The notes beneath the pieces were generated by a model. That model had not been told where the DNA came from, made no database searches, and was given only the letters and a program-made list of their open reading frames with translations. A stretch of DNA of 64,000 nt, from NCBI RefSeq assembly GCF_000281045.1, contig NW_008246092.1, positions 146,853 to 210,852 of the forward strand, written 5' to 3'. The stretch is from Saprolegnia diclina VS20. Lineage: Eukaryota; Oomycota; Saprolegniomycetes; Saprolegniales; Saprolegniaceae. The translations under genes and the position numbers were made by a program. Numbering within the stretch: position 1 is the first letter of the stretch; every line of letters starts with the position of its first letter. This document shows, piece by piece, positions 32,801 through 41,784 of the stretch.

Positions 32801-33250
32801 CGCGCCGCGGAGTCCGAGCTGCACGAGGTAGCACAACACATCGTAGCGGGTCGAGAGCTGACGATGCATCTCGCCTAGCACATTGCAGCCAAGCAGACGC
32901 AGCTGCAGGAGAAGATCTCGGCATTGGAATCCGCGCTGATTGCGCGGGAGGACGCGGTGGTCGACCTTCGTCATGACGTGGAGGCCAAAAGCGCCAAGTT
33001 GCGTCAGTACAAGGCCGCACTGCAGAGCTATCGGGTCCGCGCTCGGAGCGAAGCGCCGCCGACGCAAGACGACGGCAGCAGTATGCAGCGGGCGGCGGAG
33101 ATCTCGAATTTGCGCAACCAGCTCGGACGAGCCCAAGCCGACGCGCAGTTCTTAGCGAAAGCGATAGCCCACGCGATGCTGCACGACGGATGCCTCCCAC
33201 GCTCCATGGAGGCCGAAGTGCTTCGCATTTGCTCGGCGCAAACTGCGTAA
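26814..33250 (+). CDS. giant Trp-rich (Sfi1-like) IQ protein with GAF domain and coiled coils
   Basis: About eleven exons, about 2,000 residues. An N-terminal coiled coil (METAWRNAECV to about residue 200) is followed by over 1,300 residues with a recurring W-x-x-W/R helix every 25-40 residues, for example RALQRWRHTQY, SAFIAWRTLHEV, TFQRWRQAAYKRG and FFRRWHQTRI. This resembles the centrin-binding repeats of Sfi1. Around 31900-32460 a GAF domain is rebuilt over several introns: FLWLANPTNDELWSKANDAV, GIAGRVFTSGAVFRSTDV, LVCVPIQS and GPALGVVQM. A C-terminal coiled coil ends at 33250. Introns of 39-68 nt, one with its TAG acceptor at 32876-32878, explain every in-frame stop. A centrosome or basal-body role is inferred. 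Confidence 0.8.
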
Positions 33251-33292
33251 ACCGCAGTGAACTATCCAAATTACTATCAATTTATCAACTAC

Positions 33293-34330
33293 CTATCGAT
33301 GTATCGGGTGGTACGTCGTCGACTTGGTACGGCGAAGGGTGTCTTGGGTCCTTGCCTGGCTCGCACGTGTTGGGGCTAAAAAGCTTGACTCGAAGGCGGG
33401 CTTTCGGCGAGTTGCAATCACGGCGGCCTTGGCGGGTGGTGCTACAGATGTGAATGGTTTTGCTTTGAGTTTGCGCAGCGGGGGCGGCTCGGGGGAGCTC
33501 TGCGCAGTGGCCAGCAGCGATTTCTTGGTCGTAGATCGCTTCGTCTTGGCAGTTGGCAACTTTCGCTTCGACTTGGTGGATAGCGTTGTAGCATCCAGAG
33601 CAATAGTAAAGCTAGGATGTCGACTCTCGATGGGGTCGAAAGTGCGTGTAGTCTTGGTCTCGACGGTGCTCTGTGGCGCTGTCCGGCTCGGCGCTGGCAC
33701 TCTAAGAACTGACGCATCCTGCTGGTGAACTGAGGTATCGTGGTGGCTTTTCTGCAGCATCATCTTTTGGCGTGCGCGAATCGACTCGGAGAGCTCGAGC
33801 GACTCCTGCAGCGTTGCGCACTGCGCTTGGAGATCGACGTACGCGCCGTGGAGTGCATCGTAGCCGCGCAGCTTGGCGTGCGCTGCAGCCATTGATCGCT
33901 TCATCTGCTTACTATGAGCCAACGCGATGCGAGGACGCAATGCACCTGGTCCATTTCGAAGCGCAGGTGGTCGTTCTCGTTCTGGAGGTCATGCAGATCG
34001 CGCTGGAGACGAATGAGATTGCCCATGCGCCCGCCAGGAATCGTCGATGAGCCCTGGTTGCGCCGCGCCGCGCTTGGCCCTGGCGGTGCCGTAGCTGCAG
34101 GTGCCACGTCACGTACAGCGGCCACTAGCGGCCGCGTCCGGCCCTATTCGCACCAGCCTCAGTCAGCGCCGGTGAGATGGCAAGGAACGCACGGTCGCCG
34201 GGGCGGCCAGCCGCGACGCCAGCTTGGACACGTCGCCTTGGAGGTCCGCGAGCCGCTGCGCCAGCGCTCGCCGGTCCATACGAGCACACGACGTCGACGC
34301 GTCCGGCAGACTCGCGTCGCTCCGCTTCAT
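33293..34330 (-). CDS. coiled-coil protein of unknown function
   Basis: Three exons from the ATG at 34330 (MKRSDASLPDAS). Exon 1 has a coiled coil (ALAQRLADLQGDVSKLASRL), exon 2 continues it (LIRLQRDLHDLQNENDHLRF) and exon 3 has AYVDLQAQCATLQESLELSE followed by a long basic, Ser/Thr-rich disordered tail. The last intron near 33909-33920 is small; the first junction, near 34140-34180, is not settled. No family recognised. Its stop lies 43 bp from the stop of the giant GAF gene, so the two genes converge. Confidence 0.6.
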
Positions 34331-35060
34331 GATCAAGATCCGTCGTCTTCGAACTTCGCGTGTACCGAATATCGAAGCAGATTTGAAGAGTCGCTGCATC
34401 AGCTGGGCACCATGCCGGGTCCTTCCATGTGAACCAGCTCTGCACGGTCGGTACATCTACCTTGGCATTTATGTACGTTGGGCACATCCTCGAACGTAGA
34501 AATTGAGCGTCGGGATGCTGCACCGTATACCTGGGTTCGGCGCCACGCGCCTTCACCGTGAGCAATCAGGTGGCTACACGCCGCGACCTCGCCCGCTCGG
34601 CAAGGTGGCGGAGCGCGCCAGTCCACAAGAAGGTACGCTCGCAGAGAGCAAGCGCTGCGACAGTGCGGCAGCAAAATATGACCTTGAATGCCACATCGTA
34701 CCGGGTCGGAATGAGACGCCGCTTTGGCATACAACACCCGCGTGTACCCTGATGCACCCTTGAAGCTCGTTTGCGCGACCACCACGTACGCTGGTTGCGC
34801 AATGCTATGCCCGGCCTTGCGCATCGGGTCTTGCTCGGCCGGCTTTGTTGGGCGTCGATGCTTGGCTCGGTCCTGCATCGGCCCCTCGAATGGACATCCA
34901 GATGGTACGCTCTGCATGATACGCAACTTGCACTCGACCACCATGCACCGAGGTCGACAACGCGAGAAGCAACTCAAAGAGATGTAGTGGAATAGATAAG
35001 TGTTGGTGGGATTAAATAACACACAAGGTTCACGACAGGGCTCTTCCGACTCGGAGCCGC
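34331..35060. other. intergenic, no gene recognised
   Basis: About 730 bases. A 239-codon minus-strand frame (34399-35118) crosses it but overlaps the coiled-coil gene start and the ankyrin gene end and has no protein-like pattern, so I do not call it a gene. Confidence 0.45.
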
Positions 35061-35669
35061 TCACAGGTTGACAAACCACGTGGGAAGGAGCGAAAACTTG
35101 GGGTCGACCGGGGGGCACTTGTTTTGGTCCCGCGGACGGTGCTCGCGGAGGAACTCGAGCACCTTGGTGTGGCCGTGCTTCTCGGCGAGCATAAAGCCCG
35201 CGAGCGAGCAGCCTTCGTCGCGGTTCATGACGAGGAACTCGGCAATTTCATAGTCGCCGTTGGACGCGGCCGTGTCGAGCGCGTGTTTCGTGCACTTGCC
35301 GACGTTTTGCTTGTGGAGGAACGTGACGAGCGCCGTGTCACGGAGCTGCGCGGCCGTGTTGATGCCGTAGAGGTACCCGCCTTCGAAGCTCGGGCACGTG
35401 TAGCCGGTCGGGCGCTCGGCCATGAGCGCTTTCGCGCTGCGCACGTCCTTCTTCTCGATGAGCTTGAGGAGCACGTAGGCGCGGAACATGTCGGGCGATG
35501 CGAGCAGCGCCTGCTTTTGCTTCTTGCACACAAGCGCGTGCTTGGTCTTCTTGCGGTAGCCCATGACGATCTTGGAGACGCCTTGGCTGAGGCCGTGCTG
35601 GTACGAGAGGATCGAGTCGAGGAGCGGGCCGTTCGTGAGCACCGCGAACGCAACGTCGCCGGACGCCAT
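35061..35669 (-). CDS. ankyrin-repeat protein, paralogue 1
   Basis: An intronless 202-residue protein starting MASGDVAFAVLTNGPLLDS. The N-terminal part, DSILSYQHGLSQGVSKIV with a basic Lys/Arg stretch, is shared by the five paralogues of this window. Ankyrin-type helix pairs follow: GYLYGINTAAQLRDTALVTF, HALDTAASNGDYEIAEFL and FMLAEKHGHTKVLEFLREH. It is closest to paralogue 3 (40243-40869). It ends in WFVNL and lacks the CaaQ box of the other four. The binding partner is unknown; ankyrin repeats mediate protein contacts. The ATG at 35669 aligns with the starts of its paralogues. Confidence 0.85.
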   Translation of the reverse strand: MASGDVAFAVLTNGPLLDSILSYQHGLSQGVSKIVMGYRKKTKHALVCKKQKQALLASPDMFRAYVLLKLIEKKDVRSAKALMAERPTGYTCPSFEGGYLYGINTAAQLRDTALVTFLHKQNVGKCTKHALDTAASNGDYEIAEFLVMNRDEGCSLAGFMLAEKHGHTKVLEFLREHRPRDQNKCPPVDPKFSLLPTWFVNL

Positions 35670-36711
35670 GGTAGTTGTCGAGGTCGAATGGGAAAAGGAA
35701 AAGTGTGATCCTGAAGCGGCCGCTGTGAAAAATGTGACAGAGCGCTGCGTCTGAGCACAAGGTGCTACCGCTCGCCCGACGAGTGGGGATTGCATCGTGT
35801 CTAGCTGGCGCGTCAAAAGAGCGTGGCCAATCAAACGCCGCATTTGCACTGTCGCAGGGTACACACGCCGCAGTCGATACCGGGTTTGAATCTGGTGGCG
35901 GCCATGGGACAGTCGACGATGTGGCTCGAGCTTACGTCGGACGAGACGGCAATCTGATTGGCGCCAGCACCGTCCACGAGCGTACGGCTATGGATCACGT
36001 GGCTACGAAGGCACGTGGGACGAGCCGGGAATTTGTAAACGGCCTGCTCTGGACCATACGAACGTGGCAAGCTTGGACCGAGCGCGCCCTTCAACGTTGT
36101 CAAAGGCAGGTGCTTGCGCGAAGCACAACACGCTACTCATAGTTTTTGAGGTCGCTCCACTTTGGCGACTCTGGGCTCGCAAAAGTTGAGGGCACCTGCG
36201 GCTTGTAGAAACGCGCGGTGCGAAACCCGCCTCTGAGATTACGCGTATATATGCAGATTGATCTGCAGACCGAGAAAATGCTCGACGCGGCCCAAGCGAT
36301 ATCGCCGACGTGTCGCGGCCGCATTGCCGCGGCGGCGGTTAAAAATTAGCGCCGAACTAGCACCTTTGCGTGTACTGCGATAATAATAAAAGAGACACGG
36401 GCGATATGCAAGAGGACGCGTGCATGTCCGTGTGCCACGTGTCGACGGGCACCTGCTCGCTGCACGGTCAACGGAGCTGGCAAAGACGCATCGTCGCATT
36501 GGATAGATATCTTTGGGTCGTCGCAGCGACTGCCCCCGTCGCGCTAGAGTTGCGCAGGCCGTCGTCGGCAAAGGTCGTCGCTCGACCGCTACTAGTACGT
36601 TGACACGCGAGAAACGGATGCACGGCTTAAAGGATTCTCAGGGCGCGTATATTACGACGAGTATATCCAGCGTGTTCGAGCGCTTGATTCAAGCAAGGTC
36701 TCAGTCGTGCA
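35670..36711. other. intergenic with a CCAAT box, no gene recognised
   Basis: CCAAT at 35827-35831 lies about 160 bp upstream of ankyrin paralogue 1. From 36130 to 36700 base composition turns more AT-rich and reading frames are short; I see nothing else here. Confidence 0.4.
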
Positions 36712-36783
36712 ATCGAACGCGGGGGGATTCGAACCCGCGACTGCAACATGAAGATCCGACGGTCGAACACCGACGTAATGTCT
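36712..36783 (-). other. tRNA-like remnant (B-box and T-arm like)
   Basis: The minus strand contains GTCGCGGGTTCGAATCC, a perfect T-arm/B-box core, preceded by TACGTCGGTGTTCGACCG, which recalls a D-arm/A-box, and by GTCGGATCTTCAT in the anticodon region. Acceptor-stem pairing is not found, so it is either a decayed tRNA or the head of a tRNA-derived SINE. Confidence 0.35.
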
Positions 36784-37567
36784 GCAAGATTCATCAGCGA
36801 ATCTCAAAGAAAAATGCGCGCGGTGCAGATTCGTCTCTTTGCTACAAGCACGGCAAGGGCTTGGTTTGGTCCTACGTCAAAACACTAGTACTGTCAAACT
36901 AGAATCTTTTGCTTGGCGAGATTCGCGGCTGCACTTGTCCCGCCAGAAACGCGCGCAAGGTCATCGTGTCTGAGTGTCGTCGGAGTCTGAGCCTGATACA
37001 GACTCTTCTGGTGTCGAGTCTGAGCCTGCGAACTTGCTCGTATCAGATACAAGTCGCGGCTGTCTAAAGACGCTTGCTCGTCTCTCCTTGCGCTCCTGTC
37101 CGCAAGAAGTGCCACTCTGAGGAAGAGGATTTGTCGCCGTCTGGGCATGCCACGTCAGGTCAACTCTCCACTTGTCCAGCCCTACCCCTTTCGACATGGG
37201 CCACATCATTGCAATTTCCTCGATCGTCTGGCCCTTGCAATGTGTTGGTACCGAGGGTACTTTAGAGCTAAAATGACGTGGAGTATCGTGAGAAAACGAC
37301 TATTGTTCACAGCATATTTTGATTTTTGGTTGGTGGAGCCAACGCGGGTTTCAACCAGACTCGAGCGAGAATATTTGCAGCAGGATTTGACACACCCTGT
37401 TTGCACAAGCGTCATTCGAGTAATCGGGTCCACGTCTATTCCTTGTAGTTGAACCGTGCTCGCGCAAGTCTTTTCCTTACAGATTCTAGTAACTTAGTAA
37501 TTTCTACTAGTATCGATTTGACGCTTCATGCAAACGCACAAGAGAAATAAATACTAACGATTATAGA
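36784..37567. other. intergenic, no gene recognised
   Basis: About 780 bases. A minus-strand frame (36961-37209) rich in Ser, Asp and Glu near its end is open but resembles no family. The last 150 bases before the ankyrin stop are AT-rich. Confidence 0.4.
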
Positions 37568-38227
37568 CTACTGCACCGTACAGGCCGCGACAGCGACAGT
37601 GACGCCCACAGTCACAGGCGCTAACACGACGGGCACCATGTACAACAGCTTCGAGTCGGTGTGCGGCGGGCGATGCTGGTCGTGCGGTCGATGCGACTTG
37701 AGGTACTCGGCGACGTCGGGGTGCCCATTGCGCTCCGCGAGCAAGAAGCCGACAAAGCTGCACCCTGCCGTCTCGTGCTCGTCCAGATAGCGCACGATAT
37801 CCACGTACCCATTGGCGGCTGCGTCATCCATAGCCGTTGATGTGCACTGGCCGAGGCGTCGCTCGCTCAGAAATTGAACCAGTGCTAAGTCACCACAGCC
37901 CGCCACCTTGTCGAGCGCAAACAAGTACGGGGCATGCCCGTCCTCGGGCGTCTCAAAAGCCTCTTCGCCAACCTCGTCGATGAGCTCGTGAGCCTCTTCA
38001 AACTGACCGCGCTTGATGAGCTGGAACAGCACGTAGCAGCGGAAGCGCGCCGGCGACGCCAAGATCGTAGCGGCCGGGCCACTATGTCGCTGTACTCGAG
38101 CCCAGCGAGCGAGTTGCTTGCGGTAGCGGTGGCAGATGCACGAGAGGTGCCGCGCGACACCATCTTGGTAGGCTGTGAGCGCCTGGACGAGGCTCGGGTT
38201 GGTCAACACAGCGACGATCGCACTCAT
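37568..38227 (-). CDS. ankyrin-repeat protein, paralogue 2, with C-terminal CTVQ
   Basis: An intronless 219-residue protein from the ATG at 38227 (MSAIVAVLTNPSLVQALTAY). Shared family segments are FRCYVLFQLIKRGQFEEA, LDKVAGCGDLALVQFLSERR, AMDDAAANGYVDIVRYLDEH and FLLAERNGHPDVAEYLKSH. A hydrophobic C-terminal stretch (LYMVPVVLAPVTVGVTVAVA) could be membrane-embedded, and the last four residues are CTVQ, a CaaX-type box. It is the most diverged paralogue in the cluster. Membrane attachment is inferred. Confidence 0.85.
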   Translation of the reverse strand: MSAIVAVLTNPSLVQALTAYQDGVARHLSCICHRYRKQLARWARVQRHSGPAATILASPARFRCYVLFQLIKRGQFEEAHELIDEVGEEAFETPEDGHAPYLFALDKVAGCGDLALVQFLSERRLGQCTSTAMDDAAANGYVDIVRYLDEHETAGCSFVGFLLAERNGHPDVAEYLKSHRPHDQHRPPHTDSKLLYMVPVVLAPVTVGVTVAVAACTVQ

Positions 38228-40059
38228 GTTGGCGACGCCGTTTTTTGCAAAGTGAGTAGCCGTGCCTGTATATGTCACAAAGATCACTGGGGGCTTGTAT
38301 TGGATTTGGGTGTTGCCATACCTCGAGTCTCTCAGTATTGGGAGGGCTCTCACGGCCAAAAGTTCTTCACTATTATATTATTATTATTATTATATTGGTG
38401 CCAGTTGAAGTGCGTTTAAGGTTCTAGAACCGTCGGTGCACTCAAAACCATGCAGTCCGTTGGTGATTTTATTGTCTTGTATACCACGTATTAGAAAACG
38501 TGTTGATTGTGTTGATGTTATCGTTTGAGGTACCCGGTATTCCTTGCTGTTCGCCCAGCTAGCTTCAAAAATGTAATAAATTAAAATTGGAGAATATCCC
38601 ATACAAACGCAGGGCGATAATAATATGCGAGACTACTGCGCCACGCACCTCGGTTCGGCGAGGCTCTCTTTTCCAGTCACTCGCTACCGTCACTTTGTTC
38701 CTCTTGTCTTCTGCTTTGATCCAACGACCAACATTGTACCTTGGGTGACGCAATATGTTGCACGTGCCCCATTCAGAGCAGATGCNNNNNNNNNNNNNNN
38801 NNNNNNNNNNNNNNNNNNNNNNNNNNNNNNNNNNNNNNNNNNNNNNNNNNNNNNNNNNNNNNNNNNNNNNNNNNNNNNNNNNNNNNNNNNNNNNNNNNNN
38901 NNNNNNNNNNNNNNNNNNNNNNNNNNNNNNNNNNNNNNNNNNNNGAAATAACATGACAACTATACATATACTGGGGAGCGAATACGCCGAGATGTACCCG
39001 GCCCTGGATACTGCTTCATCTATCCTGCTTGGTAAGCGTCTCGCTCGGGTCTGTTCCGATCGTGCAAACATCGGAGAGCCATCGTCCCTGGACACGTCGA
39101 GCTACAACCATCGCCGTCGACATCAGCTACAGCCTCTCGCCGACGGACTGGAGGGTGCAAGTAACAGACTATTCTCGAAGCCCATCAAAGATACTGCTCT
39201 AATTGGGCTGCGAGATTGCGAGTGGCCGAGAATACCATCAACTGCTGCACTCGCTGATGTCTCGTATACTGCCTGACGACGATGGACTCACAGTCGTGCG
39301 AAACGGGAAGATTTAGAGTTGTACTAGAGTCCGCTGGTGTTCCGCAGAGACCTTATAGGCTTCTCCAGTGATCCAGCATCGCTCTTGGGCCTGGTCCACG
39401 TCGTTGCCTATCGTTGCGCTCTCTCGCCGCGCCACGTCATTAGCAGAAAGAATGTATAGTACCAACTTCAAGGTCGTCCACGGCGTCATTCTCTTAAAAG
39501 AGTACATCGACAAGACGTCCTTGCATCTTGCTCATCGAGATTGCGAGGGCACTGGGGTCAATCCACCTCAACGAAGATGACAACACACAGTTTCACATTT
39601 CGATGCACCGTGTAGTGTAGTTCTGATCTAGGATTCGTCGTGCATCACTTGTTTGGCCTCGTATCTGTCATAGAAGAATGACACTTTTTAAGGCAATTAC
39701 CTACACCGGTGTCGATTTCATGGACTCGGAATCCGCGCGACCATCTGCCTCGTTGAAATACCAACTTCAAGGCGGCGCGGTGGCCACTAATTTTGCGAAT
39801 CAAATTCCTCCAAGCTGAGAACAGTGACCACCCATGCGTCCAGTGGCGCGCCTTGGACTCGGAACGAGCGGCGTCCGCATTTTTTCGGCGCGCGAAGACG
39901 CCCTGTCGTCGCAACTGGTGGGACAACGCGAGCCGGATCCTTGTGTGCGTCAGAACCAAGCTGCGCGAGAACCGTCCAAGGCACGGCGTTCGAGACAGGT
40001 CGGCGTAATGCCGACGTACAGCCCGCACGGGTGAGCGGCACGGATGCCGAGAGCGCATC
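38228..40059. other. gene-poor spacer with assembly gap
   Basis: This stretch has a short ATT microsatellite at about 38370-38397, a run of 159 Ns at 38786-38944 marking a scaffold gap, and no convincing gene. Frames at 38565-39276 that run through the Ns are artefacts. A 157-codon minus-strand frame (39645-40118) is open but resembles nothing. Confidence 0.6.
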
Positions 40060-40142
40060 GCAGCAAAGCCAGGCGAGCTAGAGTCGTCGCGTTGAGAAGA
40101 AGACGCGTCATGACGCATGTCCCAGGTTCGATCCTTGTGATC
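40060..40142 (+). other. tRNA-like remnant (B-box like)
   Basis: GTCCCAGGTTCGATCCTTG at about 40120-40138 looks like a tRNA T-arm with four of five stem pairs; upstream GCGTCATGACGC is a perfect palindrome in the place of an anticodon arm and TAGAGTCGTCGCGTTGAG recalls an A-box. The acceptor stem does not pair. A decayed tRNA or SINE head is possible. Confidence 0.3.
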
Positions 40143-40242
40143 CCGTTCGTTTCCACAAAGGACTGCAGACAGAACTCGTGGAGTAAAATCAACGTGTCTT
40201 TTAAATAATACTATTACTACTATCCTACTCGAAACATCGAGT

Positions 40243-40869
40243 CTACTGAATGTTGCACGTGTTGCTAAGCATGGCCGGGATCATGAGCAACTTTGGGTCT
40301 GCCGACGGACACGCGTTGCGATCCCGGGGACGGTGCTCGGTGAGGAACTCGAGCACGTCGTTGTGGCCGTGGCGCTCGGCCAAGACGAACGCCACGAGGC
40401 TGCAGCCTTCCTTGCGGTTCTCGTGGAGGTAGCGGACGATCTCGAGGTCACCAAACTCGGCGGCCGTGTCCATGGCGTCTTTCGTTGCCTTGGAGAGCTC
40501 GTTGTCGTGAAGGAACTTGACCAGCTCGAGGTCGCGGAGGCGCGCCGCGTTGTTGAGGCCGTAAATGTAGCTCGATTCGACGGGCGGCGCAATGTACCCG
40601 GTCGGGCGCTGGCGCAAAAGCTCCTTCGCGGTCGCCAAGTCGTCCTTCTCGAGCAGCTTGAGGAGGAGGTAGCCGCGGAACATGTCGGTTTGGGACAGAA
40701 TCAAGTGCTTCTGGGACGCGAGCGGGCGGCGCTTGAGCTTGCGGCGCGCGGTGAGGCACACGGCCGACATCTCCTTCGTGACGCCGTACTGGTACGAGAG
40801 GATCATGGCGCTGAGCGGGCCGTTCGTAAGCACCGAGAATGACGCGCCCGAGGAGGTGATAGATGCCAT
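40243..40869 (-). CDS. ankyrin-repeat protein, paralogue 3, with C-terminal CNIQ
   Basis: An intronless 208-residue protein from the ATG at 40869 (MASITSSGASFSVLTNGPLS). Family segments: SAMILSYQYGVTKEMSAV, FRGYLLLKLLEKDDLATAKE, RPTGYIAPP, GLNNAARLRDLELVKFLHD, AMDTAAEFGDLEIVRYLHEN and FVLAERHGHNDVLEFLTEH. The C terminus reads SNTCNIQ, a CaaX-type prenylation box. It is a close relative of paralogue 1, which has the same RPTGY and HRPRD sequences but no CaaX. Confidence 0.87.
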   Translation of the reverse strand: MASITSSGASFSVLTNGPLSAMILSYQYGVTKEMSAVCLTARRKLKRRPLASQKHLILSQTDMFRGYLLLKLLEKDDLATAKELLRQRPTGYIAPPVESSYIYGLNNAARLRDLELVKFLHDNELSKATKDAMDTAAEFGDLEIVRYLHENRKEGCSLVAFVLAERHGHNDVLEFLTEHRPRDRNACPSADPKLLMIPAMLSNTCNIQ

Positions 40870-41784
40870 GGTGTAAAGATGGTAAATTGGAAAATGAGAC
40901 TCAAGTGCTCGGTTCAAATCGATTACCAATCCTCTTCCCAGCCACGCACGTTCGACTGTCCCAGGCGTGTATAGGCTACTCGCGCCCACTTGGTTTTTGT
41001 ATGCTGTGACGTTCCGACAATATGTACCAAGGCGCGCGAAACAAACCTGGTAAGTAGCGTCGAAATACTGGTAAGTAGCGACGAAAAGCTGGTACATAGC
41101 GTCGAAACGACAAATGTGACAGTCGACAAAGGATGGACGCTGGCTTGAGGCTGCGACGGGCCGCCATCTCATTGGCCTGCTTCGGGTTGTGCGTAGGTGC
41201 CAGTAGGTGAATGGCGTGTGGGTGCGTGCGAGCGCGCTTGGGACACGTGCGGCCGATGTGGCATCGTATCTTCGCCTCGGTTCTTTGACACCATCGAACC
41301 ACTCATCAGCAATCTTGCTTCGTCTGCGTTCATGGATGGACGTGGGAGGTGTCTGCAGCTGCAGTCAGGACGCAATATTTTATTGAGGTTCAAGTGCTTT
41401 GCAGAGCCATGTCGCGGGCGCATCTTCTGCCGCGCGCACACAGTTGATAGCTACTTGTAGCGAATCTACCCTTCGCATCCGCAGCTGTCTCGTCTCGAAA
41501 CGCGCAGGGCTCGGCGCTACGCAGTCGAACGCACGGTGGACTCTACATCGTGGCTTGGTGGCGCGATCGTCTGAGCTTTTGAAGGGAAGGGATGTACAGC
41601 GAATCGCAGTATATGCCCGGTGGATCGAGAGCCCACAAGTACAACTTGCAGCTCGATTTGCTCCTTCGACAGTGCAAGGCAGCGGTGCGAACACTGGAAT
41701 ATCCTTCTCGATTGGACATGGTCTGGGCCTGCTACCTAGTCGAAACTAGGATAAGAATAGAACGACGAGTCGCTTGGTTGAGCC
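40870..41784. other. intergenic, no gene recognised
   Basis: About 915 bases between divergent genes. Bases 41040-41110 contain the phrase GGTAAGTAGCG or GGTACATAGCG three times at about 27-base spacing, a small imperfect tandem repeat. No protein-like frame seen. Confidence 0.45.

Noticed and set aside
32876-32878. In-frame TAG in the giant GAF protein, at first read as a truncating stop
   Set aside because: It is the acceptor of a 51-nt GT-AG intron starting at GTAGCA after the codon for Glu; splicing keeps the coiled coil in frame.
34399-35118. 239-codon minus-strand frame between the coiled-coil gene and ankyrin paralogue 1
   Set aside because: It overlaps parts of both neighbours, has irregular composition with many Cys and Pro and no domain; judged a chance frame.
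38565-39276. Frames running through the block of Ns
   Set aside because: The Ns at 38786-38944 are an assembly gap, so any protein spanning them is an artefact; the flanks show no family.
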